From Lachnospiraceae bacterium (lineage in GTDB: Bacteria > Bacillota > Clostridia > Lachnospirales > Lachnospiraceae), in assembly GCA_022798035.1 (NCBI GenBank), contig JAAWLS010000163.1:1-5724 (forward strand): a DNA stretch of 5,724 bases, read 5' to 3'. The notes below the pieces were generated by a model, which saw only the letters and a list, made by a program, of their open reading frames with translations, did not search any database and was not told where the DNA came from. This document shows positions 1 to 5,724 of this stretch, in pieces. Numbering within the stretch: the first letter of the stretch is position 1; every line of letters begins with the position of its first letter. The position numbers were made by a program, and so were the translations under genes.

Positions 1-495
1 TTATGTGTGGAGGATAATGGGATTGTCCGCTACCCGAGAAGACTGCCAATTGATTGCTATATAAGCAAAACGAGCGCTGACCTTACGGAGAATGCCGGGT
101 GGTGTTATGGGAATCTAGGGATTGTCCGCTGTTTAATGAAGACAGCAAAGTATTTAAGAAAGCCGATGGAATATGCGTATTATCTGGATAAATTGGTGGA
201 TATTTTAGCACAGCCCGCAAAGGAATACAATCTCTCCAGCCCAATCGTATGCCACGGATATGGGAGTGTGATTTCTATACAAACATATGCCTTTCTGGAA
301 AGCCAGGATGAAAGGTGTCTCGTAAACCTAAAGAGAAACATGGAGATTACGCTGAGAGAGCATAGAAAGAAAATGCAGGAAGAGGGTTACCGTAAGGATT
401 TTTCTTTGTTGAACGGAAGTGCCGGAACAATACTGGCGTTGTGTAACAGCATGACAGGTAATCTTACTTACGGGAAATTATTATTTATGGATTGA
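1..495 (+). CDS. lanC: LanC-type lanthipeptide cyclase, C-terminal part (5' end outside window; lanC1)
   Basis: LanC enzymes are zinc-dependent cytosolic cyclases that add Cys thiols to dehydroalanine/dehydrobutyrine made by LanB, forming lanthionine rings. The reading frame is open to the left edge. The GTG at 7 is probably an internal Val, because a LanC needs roughly 250 more residues upstream. About 164 residues are visible. Motifs: GWCYGNLGI with the first zinc Cys at 103-105, then VCHGYGS with Cys 250-252 and His 253-255. The 49-residue Cys-Cys spacing is close to NisC (C284, C330, H331). LLNGSAGTILAL near codon 135 matches the last Gly-rich toroid repeat. The C-terminus ends at about the expected distance after the zinc site, so this end is intact. 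A LanM C-terminal domain is the main alternative, but WCYG/CHGY fits stand-alone LanC better. One oddity is NLG where GPG or APG is common. GC is about 43%, higher than the genes downstream. The stop codon overlaps the exporter start. Confidence 0.9.
   Translation, partial: LCVEDNGIVRYPRRLPIDCYISKTSADLTENAGWCYGNLGIVRCLMKTAKYLRKPMEYAYYLDKLVDILAQPAKEYNLSSPIVCHGYGSVISIQTYAFLESQDERCLVNLKRNMEITLREHRKKMQEEGYRKDFSLLNGSAGTILALCNSMTGNLTYGKLLFMD
19..130 (+). repeat. 13-bp direct repeat inside lanC1 (19-31 and 118-130)
   Basis: GGGATTGTCCGCT occurs twice, 99 bp (33 codons) apart and in the same frame. Both copies encode Gly-Ile-Val-Arg. The second copy is part of the WCYGNLGIVR zinc-site motif and the first lies just upstream in NGIVRYP. 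The flanking bases differ. It may be chance plus shared codon use, or a trace of a small internal duplication. Confidence 0.5.
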
Positions 496-2270
496 TGCAT
501 ATGAAAAAGAAAACAAATGTAATGGATAATATAATTTGGGTATTAAGATCAATTTTTCGATTTGACCATAAGTATATTTTTGTAATGGGGGCTGCGACAG
601 TTATATCGGGCATCTGTTCTCCGATGTCTACACTGATATCGCAGAGTCTTATGAATAGTCTGCAGGAAAGAAAAAGTCTGCAGATGCTTTTAACGCTTGC
701 GGCAATTTATATTGGAATTGATTTGTTTCAGATGCTGACCGGGTACTTTCTGGATTATTATAAGTACAGATTTGCGCAAGAGTATAACCTGCATTTGAAC
801 CAGGAGGTGTTGCAAAAATCGTCCCGATTGAATCTGAAAAATTTTGAAAGCAGTGAGACTTACGATATGGTATCCAGGGCGCAGTATGAAGCGGATGGAA
901 AATTGTTGGCGTATTTTGACTTTTTGGCGGGTGTTTTTTCAAGTATTATTACAACAGTTTCATATCTGTTGATTATTGTCGGATTTCGTATTTGGATTAT
1001 GTTGTGTATTCTTATCGTTCCTGTTGTCAAATTCTGCATAAACAGGAAGATGAATCTGGAAACATTTAAAGCTATAAGAGAGCGTACGAATGATTCGAGA
1101 AAATGTTGGTATATGCAGCATGTGCTTACTTATGGGGAAGCATATAAAGAATTGAAAATTTATAACTTGTTCTCGTATTTTATCGGCCGGTACAAAGAGT
1201 ATAAAAAACAGTTTAATGAAGAAGATTTAAGACTGAAGAAAAAAAGCATTGTACAATTGGGTGGAGCTACAGCTCTTGAAACAATTATTGATGGAGTCAT
1301 ATTCGTTTATATTGTGTTTTGCGGATATACAGGAGAGATTCTGATTGGGAATGTTGTGACATATATGAAGACGATCACACAAGTGAAGACGCATGTAATG
1401 TCTGTACTGCAGATATTTTCCGATATGAATCAGGAAAGCATGTATATTGATCAGTTAAAAGAATATTTGGATTACCCGGAGGAAGGAATCAAGGAGAAAG
1501 ATGCTCTGATGGATATTGAAGAAATTGAATGTATTGAAATCAGGCATTTGTATTACAGATACAGAGAAGATCAAGATTATGTGCTGAGAGATATTAATCT
1601 TAAAATTGACGGCGCCCAAACGATTGCAGTAGTAGGACAGAATGGAAGCGGAAAAACTACTCTCTTAAAAATTATAATGGGGTTTTATGATGATTATGAG
1701 GGAGAAATTTTGATTAATGGAGTGGAACTTGGCAAGATCAATAAGATATCTGTACTTAATAAAATAGCTACATTATTTCAGGATTTTTATAAATATGAGG
1801 CAACATTTAGGGAGAATATCGCATATGGAAATATGAACGCAATAGATGATGATGAAAAGCTGAAAAGAATCTGCCGGAAATTCGATCTGGAGCAGTTGAT
1901 TGATAAAACAGATGAGAAACTTGATTGTCAGATAGGTTATTGGTTTGACAATGGAAAACAAATTTCGATCGGTCAGTGGCAGAAGATTGGTCTTGCAAGA
2001 GCATTTTGTAAAAATGCAGATTTATATATTATGGATGAACCCAACGCAGCGATGGATGCGATATCTGAACAGCGGTTAGCGAGGCTGTATCAGGAGCTTT
2101 TGGCTGGAAAGAAGGGAATCATTGTTGCACATAAATTTAATAATCTGATCAGAAGTGTAAATCGGATTATTGTTTTGGAACATGGAAGAATTACAGGAAA
2201 TGGTTCGCATGAAGAATTAACGAAATCAAATGAAACATATAAAAAACTGTATGAGATACAGGTACAATAA
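495..2270 (+). CDS. lanT: Lanthipeptide ABC exporter, NisT/SpaT type, fused permease and ATPase without peptidase domain
   Basis: This half-transporter should dimerise in the membrane and export the LanB/LanC-modified peptide with its leader still attached. From ATG 495 it has 591 residues, close to the roughly 600 of NisT. A Lys-rich start is followed by hydrophobic segments near residues 28-50, 63-87, 143-164, 165-181 and 260-280, with a weaker one after 281. The NBD shows Walker A GQNGSGKTT (381-389), Q-loop Gln 429 in LFQDFYKYEATFRENIAYG, signature ISIGQWQKIGLARAF (from 490), Walker B LYIMDEP with Asp 514 and Glu 515, and the switch His 546 in IIVAHKFNNL. The NBD therefore looks active. 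There is no N-terminal C39 Cys protease domain, which is normal for class I and unlike class II LanT. The start could be ATG 495 (TGATG overlap with the lanC1 stop), ATG 501 (a GGA lies 9 nt upstream) or TTG 492. No strong Shine-Dalgarno site is present, so translation is probably coupled to lanC1. The substrate is inferred from the neighbours. Confidence 0.9.
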   Translation: MHMKKKTNVMDNIIWVLRSIFRFDHKYIFVMGAATVISGICSPMSTLISQSLMNSLQERKSLQMLLTLAAIYIGIDLFQMLTGYFLDYYKYRFAQEYNLHLNQEVLQKSSRLNLKNFESSETYDMVSRAQYEADGKLLAYFDFLAGVFSSIITTVSYLLIIVGFRIWIMLCILIVPVVKFCINRKMNLETFKAIRERTNDSRKCWYMQHVLTYGEAYKELKIYNLFSYFIGRYKEYKKQFNEEDLRLKKKSIVQLGGATALETIIDGVIFVYIVFCGYTGEILIGNVVTYMKTITQVKTHVMSVLQIFSDMNQESMYIDQLKEYLDYPEEGIKEKDALMDIEEIECIEIRHLYYRYREDQDYVLRDINLKIDGAQTIAVVGQNGSGKTTLLKIIMGFYDDYEGEILINGVELGKINKISVLNKIATLFQDFYKYEATFRENIAYGNMNAIDDDEKLKRICRKFDLEQLIDKTDEKLDCQIGYWFDNGKQISIGQWQKIGLARAFCKNADLYIMDEPNAAMDAISEQRLARLYQELLAGKKGIIVAHKFNNLIRSVNRIIVLEHGRITGNGSHEELTKSNETYKKLYEIQVQ

Positions 2271-2284
2271 GAATAAAATTAATC

Positions 2285-2289
2285 AGGAG
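2285..2289 (+). promoter_or_regulatory. Ribosome binding site of lanB
   Basis: AGGAG lies 8 nt before the ATG at 2298 and fixes the lanB start. It sits in the 27-bp gap after the exporter stop. This gap is the only intergenic DNA of any size in the window. It holds no hairpin, terminator or promoter that I can see, so lanB is most likely read from the same transcript as the exporter. Confidence 0.8.
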
Positions 2290-2297
2290 ACGAAAAA

Positions 2298-5200
2298 ATG
2301 AAAGCAGAATGTCAGGATTTTTATATGATCAGAACACCTAATTTACCGATAGAATACTTTGATAAATATGAGCATCAGGAACTGGATATTTATGAATTCA
2401 TTCGTCAGGATGAAGAGCTGGATAGTTTTTTCAGAAAAGCATTGCTGATTGCCAGTCCAACTCTTTACAAAAGCTATGTAAATAAACCCGTGGATGAAAA
2501 GAAATATAAAAATCTAACAGAATCATTGTTGAAATATTTTTTGCGGAGTGTGGGACGGCCTACTCCGTATGGATATTTTGCATCTGTCGCATTAGGAAGA
2601 TTTGATGAAAGTACAAGTCTTTTGCGTGGGGAACAGATTTTGGATCTGCGTGTTGATAATAATTGGATAAATCAGATTGTGAGCATGTTGGAGCAGGAGG
2701 ACGAGATACAAGGAAAACTAAAAGTTCGATATAATCCTTTGTGTTATATAAGCGGTGACCGGGTGAAAAATTTGTATTTTACCAGTCATGGAAAAGCAGA
2801 GGAGGAAAAAAGGATTATCGAAGAGAAAAGTATTCGGCATACACCGCTTACGGATCTGTTAGAATCTGTAGCATCAGATTTTGTTACTCTGGGAGAATTA
2901 TCTGAGAGAATACAAAAATCTTATAAGACAATTCCAGAGATGGTGATTGAGAAGACTTTGAATGATATGATAGAAAATGAGTTTTTGATTTCGGATCTGC
3001 GCGTGCCAGCGTATTGCGTTGATTCTATGGCATATATCATTCACAAATTGGATGAGATGAAATATTCTGGACATTATTTATTTGAATTGAAGAAGATACA
3101 GGAGCTGCTTGAGGGATACTGTAAAGAGGAAAGAGAAGAAGCACTCAAAGAAATCTATGAAAAAATGAGCGCAATTAAAAAGGACAAAAATTACCTTATC
3201 CTCAATATAGGTAATCAGTATGTGGAGAATACGCTAGACAGAAGCATTCAAAAAAAGATTGAAAAACTGACAGAAGTGTTATATAAGATTCCCGTTGATT
3301 TTGATGCAACGCATGCATTAAAAGAGAAATTCATGGAAGTATATGGAGAAAACGTTAAAGTTCCTATTATGCAGATTATTGATAGCAACAGGTTTGACGG
3401 AGGCAGTCTTGTTGATTTAAGCAGGATAGGGACAAACGGCGAGGAAGAAGTTTTACATATTATAGAAAATAAAATCCAACAGGCATTCATGAATCAGGAG
3501 AAGGAAATTTGTCTTTTTGATACAGATTTTTGTGATCTACAATATAAACCTGTATCAGTTGGATCATTTGATATTAATCTTCTTATTATGGATAAAAACG
3601 GGGAATATGATCTATGGCTGGGTCCTAATTTCGGATCTGACCGGGCGGGATCCATGGCACAGAGATTTTCGGAGTGTTTCACAGAGGAAGAATTTGCAAA
3701 ATATAATCAATTGTACGAAAAAGATGAAGATATTCACAGCCAATATGAGAATGTTGAAATTAGGGAATTTAAAACATTTGGAACACTGAGTAATGTCCTG
3801 AACACAAAAAGAAATTGCAAATATTGCCTGACGCTTGGAACTCATTCGGAAGATGAGGACAGCGAGATTAAGCTTGATGATATATATATTGGCCTTGACG
3901 ATAATGGTATATATGCCTGGTCGAAACTGTTGGAAAAAAAGCTGAGATTTATTACGGATAATATGCTGAATCCAATGTTGAATAATAAAATAACAAGACT
4001 GTTACTGGGAATTTCTAAAGAGTATAGCAGTTGTCCATTAAGCCGTCTGGCGTATCTTCCTTCGCAATTACAATATAAGCATTTTCCAAGGATAAGGATA
4101 GAGGATATTGTTGTTTTGCCACGGATGTGGATGTTGGATGAAACAGATCTTTCCAGAGATTCTTATGATAGATTCAAATTTCGGCTTGAAGAATGCAGGA
4201 AGATTTATAAGATGGATTCAATACTATATTATGCATCAGCAGATAATAGGATTATTGTGAATTTAGACAAAGAGAAATTTCTACATATACTTTATAATGA
4301 ATTTATAAGAAAAAAAGAACTTCAGTTTTCTGAAATAGAGGAAGGCCTGATTGACGGTGCAATAGTGAAGGATTACCAGAAACGAAACTATATTAACGAA
4401 TGTGTATTTAGTGTTTTGGATATTGATCAAAACCGTGATTCATCCGAGCATTATAATTGGAATTCTGAACTGTGTGAAATCGATAGAAGAAAAACATTTT
4501 GCGAAAGTGGCTGGATTTATTTTAAATTATATGGAATTGGACATCGCGGAGATGAGATTATCAGCACAGGGTTTCCAAAACTTTTGGGCAATCTTGGTTA
4601 TTCTGAACATTTTTTTCTTCGCTATTCCGATGAGCTGGGAGAGCATTTGAGAATCAGAATAAAATGTAAGGATGAAGAGACAGCATATATGCATCTTAGT
4701 GTAATTAATAAGTGGATTCAGGAACTGATGGACATGGAAATGATTAATAACGTTATGTTTGATACATATTTCAGAGAAATCAATAGGTATGGGGGAAAAG
4801 AGCTGATTGATTCTTGTGAACAGATATTTTTCAAAGATTCCGTAACCGTGGAAAAACTTCTTCGTAGTAACATTTTGGATGATGAAAAAGAACTGGAAAA
4901 AGTATATATGATTGGAATTTCTTTTATTCTTAAAAATCTGGCAAAAGATTTGGACGATATGTTTTATTTAATTGACGCTGTGGGATTTCAGAATAAGTAT
5001 AGAAAAGAGTATCGTGAACGGAGTCGGCAGTATGTTCAATATGTGCAAGCAGTACTGGATGAAAAAGAAGGCGAATATTTGGATATTATGGAAGAACATA
5101 TTCAGGAAAAAAGGGTTTTAAATTCTTTTGCAGAAAAAATGGATAGCCAGATAGCAGAAGGGAAAAACACAAACAGCAGAGAGAATATTATTTTTTCTAT

Positions 5201-5339
5201 TGTTCATATGTATTGTAACAGGCTGACGGGAATTCGAGCTTATGAGGAAAAATATTTAGAACTTGTAAGAAATACATTGTACCAGATTGTTCAGCAAAGA
5301 AAACATCGCAATAATAGTACAGGCAAGAGTATGAGGTGA
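2298..5339 (+). CDS. lanB: Class I lanthipeptide dehydratase LanB, full length
   Basis: LanB uses glutamyl-tRNA to glutamylate Ser/Thr in the precursor core, then eliminates glutamate to give Dha/Dhb for LanC. The 1013 residues compare with 993 for NisB, so this is a full-length enzyme rather than a split thiopeptide-type one. The N-terminal glutamylation domain (about 1-640) shows FYMIRTP (Arg 12), the hallmark FLRSVGRPTPYGYFASV (Arg 83, Arg 87, Thr 89, matching NisB numbering) and GSMAQRF (Arg 456, near the NisB Arg 464 site). The C-terminal elimination domain (about 735-985) shows WIYFKLY, HFFLRYSD (Arg 775), HLRIRI (Arg 785, Arg 787), REINRYGG (Arg 830) and VHMYCNRLTGI (His 970, the counterpart of NisB His 961). 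Both half-reactions should therefore be intact. The start is fixed by AGGAG 8 nt upstream. The tail is basic (KHRNNSTGKSMR). GC is about 33% in the stretch I counted. The enzyme is cytosolic and probably complexed with LanT and LanC. The residue equivalents come from memory of the family, not from an alignment. Confidence 0.95.
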   Translation: MKAECQDFYMIRTPNLPIEYFDKYEHQELDIYEFIRQDEELDSFFRKALLIASPTLYKSYVNKPVDEKKYKNLTESLLKYFLRSVGRPTPYGYFASVALGRFDESTSLLRGEQILDLRVDNNWINQIVSMLEQEDEIQGKLKVRYNPLCYISGDRVKNLYFTSHGKAEEEKRIIEEKSIRHTPLTDLLESVASDFVTLGELSERIQKSYKTIPEMVIEKTLNDMIENEFLISDLRVPAYCVDSMAYIIHKLDEMKYSGHYLFELKKIQELLEGYCKEEREEALKEIYEKMSAIKKDKNYLILNIGNQYVENTLDRSIQKKIEKLTEVLYKIPVDFDATHALKEKFMEVYGENVKVPIMQIIDSNRFDGGSLVDLSRIGTNGEEEVLHIIENKIQQAFMNQEKEICLFDTDFCDLQYKPVSVGSFDINLLIMDKNGEYDLWLGPNFGSDRAGSMAQRFSECFTEEEFAKYNQLYEKDEDIHSQYENVEIREFKTFGTLSNVLNTKRNCKYCLTLGTHSEDEDSEIKLDDIYIGLDDNGIYAWSKLLEKKLRFITDNMLNPMLNNKITRLLLGISKEYSSCPLSRLAYLPSQLQYKHFPRIRIEDIVVLPRMWMLDETDLSRDSYDRFKFRLEECRKIYKMDSILYYASADNRIIVNLDKEKFLHILYNEFIRKKELQFSEIEEGLIDGAIVKDYQKRNYINECVFSVLDIDQNRDSSEHYNWNSELCEIDRRKTFCESGWIYFKLYGIGHRGDEIISTGFPKLLGNLGYSEHFFLRYSDELGEHLRIRIKCKDEETAYMHLSVINKWIQELMDMEMINNVMFDTYFREINRYGGKELIDSCEQIFFKDSVTVEKLLRSNILDDEKELEKVYMIGISFILKNLAKDLDDMFYLIDAVGFQNKYRKEYRERSRQYVQYVQAVLDEKEGEYLDIMEEHIQEKRVLNSFAEKMDSQIAEGKNTNSRENIIFSIVHMYCNRLTGIRAYEEKYLELVRNTLYQIVQQRKHRNNSTGKSMR
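5333..5339 (+). promoter_or_regulatory. Ribosome binding site of lanC2 containing the lanB stop codon
   Basis: GAGGTGA is a 7-base match to the extended Shine-Dalgarno consensus GGAGGTGATC and lies 5 nt before the GTG at 5345. Its last three bases are the TGA stop of lanB. A ribosome ending lanB would therefore sit on the initiation site of the next gene, an arrangement expected to couple the two translations. This site is the main reason for choosing GTG 5345 over ATG 5369 in the same frame. Confidence 0.8.
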
Positions 5340-5344
5340 GAAAA

Positions 5345-5724
5345 GTGATAAGTGATTCACAGTTAAAAATGAAAGTTAGACATGCGGTTTGTCAATATGT
5401 TGAATATTTTGTAAATGAGTTTCAATCTGGACAGATAAAAAAGGAAATTTACGATGATGTGTTGCTTTTCTGCGCGGAGATTTTGAAAGCGCCAGTTCTG
5501 GAAGCTTATCAAGAGGATGTAAAGTCTATTATTATGGACATTTTGAATGATCTGAAAGAAGATATCTATAAGGGGTACACAGAAGAACATTTTTATATGG
5601 GTTCCTATAAAGGAATTGGGAATATTGCTTTCAGCCTGAGAATTCTAAATGATAAAGGGATGAAGCTGGCACAATTTCAAACATATTTTGATGATTTGAT
5701 TGCGAAATATTATGATTTGTATAT
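5345..5724 (+). CDS. lanC: Second LanC-type lanthipeptide cyclase, N-terminal part (3' end outside window; lanC2)
   Basis: This frame is open for 126 codons from GTG 5345 to the right edge and is preceded by a very good ribosome binding site. The protein starts MISDSQLKMKVRHAV and is helix-rich. Residues 83-101 (FYMGSYKGIGNIAFSLRIL) resemble the second Gly-rich repeat of NisC (SLYSGAAGIALSILHL, recalled from memory), followed by an amphipathic helix around 105-125, as in the LanC alpha/alpha toroid. The zinc site lies further on in the family and cannot be seen here, so activity cannot be judged. The first LanC repeat, with its GLPG-type turn, is not recognisable in residues 20-50. Position directly after lanB, the common lanB-lanC or lanB-lanT-lanC order, supports the call. 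GC is about 33%, like lanB. An inactive or scaffold LanC-like protein is possible. Confidence 0.72.
   Translation, partial: MISDSQLKMKVRHAVCQYVEYFVNEFQSGQIKKEIYDDVLLFCAEILKAPVLEAYQEDVKSIIMDILNDLKEDIYKGYTEEHFYMGSYKGIGNIAFSLRILNDKGMKLAQFQTYFDDLIAKYYDLY

Noticed and set aside
1..495. Idea that the left fragment is the C-terminus of a class II LanM or a LanKC/LanL, making a mixed-class cluster
   Set aside because: The WCYG and CHGY motif forms and the LLNGSAG ending resemble stand-alone LanC, and the exporter lacks the C39 peptidase expected with LanM. It is not fully excluded, because the 5' part is missing.
7..495. Idea that lanC1 is a short complete gene starting at GTG 7
   Set aside because: The frame continues open to base 1, no ribosome binding site can be seen in the few upstream bases, and a LanC needs about 250 further N-terminal residues.
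649..942. 97-codon open frame on the - strand
   Set aside because: It lies wholly inside the exporter membrane domain, has no ribosome binding site or recognisable motif, and reads as a shadow of lanT.
1773..2004. Two overlapping - strand open frames (62 and 65 codons)
   Set aside because: They are opposite the conserved Q-loop to signature region of the exporter, where the + strand protein motifs explain the sequence.
2271..2297. Possible terminator or precursor-peptide gene between lanT and lanB
   Set aside because: The gap is only 27 bp, has no inverted repeat or T-run, and is accounted for by the lanB ribosome binding site.
3248..3845. Open frames on the - strand (80, 62 and 77 codons) and a + strand out-of-frame ORF at 3517-3789
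   Set aside because: All lie inside the uninterrupted lanB frame, whose family motifs occur on both sides. They have no start signals or recognisable products. The + strand frame is not evidence of a frameshift, because lanB runs intact through it.
4402..4650. 82-codon + strand ORF in another frame of lanB
   Set aside because: It overlaps the conserved elimination-domain motifs WIYFKLY and HFFLRYSD in the lanB frame, so it is an out-of-frame shadow.
5363..5590. 75-codon - strand ORF near the right end
   Set aside because: The opposite + strand frame is open to the window edge, has a strong ribosome binding site and carries a LanC-like Gly repeat, so the - strand ORF is a shadow.

Overview
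The window is the interior of a class I lanthipeptide (lantibiotic-type RiPP) biosynthetic operon, with all genes on the + strand and almost no intergenic DNA. The evidence is a full-length LanB-type dehydratase, LanC-type cyclase sequence at both window ends, and a peptidase-less ABC exporter. The low-GC, AGA/GGA/ATA-rich codon use, strong Shine-Dalgarno sites and gene family set point to a Gram-positive Firmicute. A gut-type Clostridia/Lachnospiraceae member is plausible, but the genus cannot be read from the sequence.

Layout: (1) bases 1-495 are the 3' part of a lanC (lanC1), open to the left window edge and carrying the WCYG and CHG zinc-ligand motifs. (2) An ABC exporter of the NisT/SpaT type (495-2270) starts inside the lanC1 stop codon. 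(3) After a 27-bp gap with a good ribosome binding site comes a complete lanB of 1013 codons (2298-5339), in which the family's landmark residues of the glutamylation and elimination domains are all visible. (4) The lanB stop codon lies inside the ribosome binding site of a second gene (5345 to the right edge, GTG start). Its first 126 codons look like the N-terminus of another LanC (lanC2).

Working model: LanB uses glutamyl-tRNA to dehydrate Ser/Thr in a precursor peptide, a LanC protein closes the (methyl)lanthionine rings, and the LanT-type exporter moves the modified peptide out, probably as a membrane-associated complex. The exporter has no C39 peptidase domain, so leader removal must be done by another protein. 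No precursor (lanA), protease, immunity or regulatory gene lies in the window.

The most unusual point is the order lanC - lanT - lanB - lanC, with two cyclase genes in one apparent transcription unit and GC falling from about 43% in lanC1 to about 33% in lanB/lanC2 (hand counts). This suggests either two joined class I modules or a pathway with two cyclases. The flanking sequence would decide.
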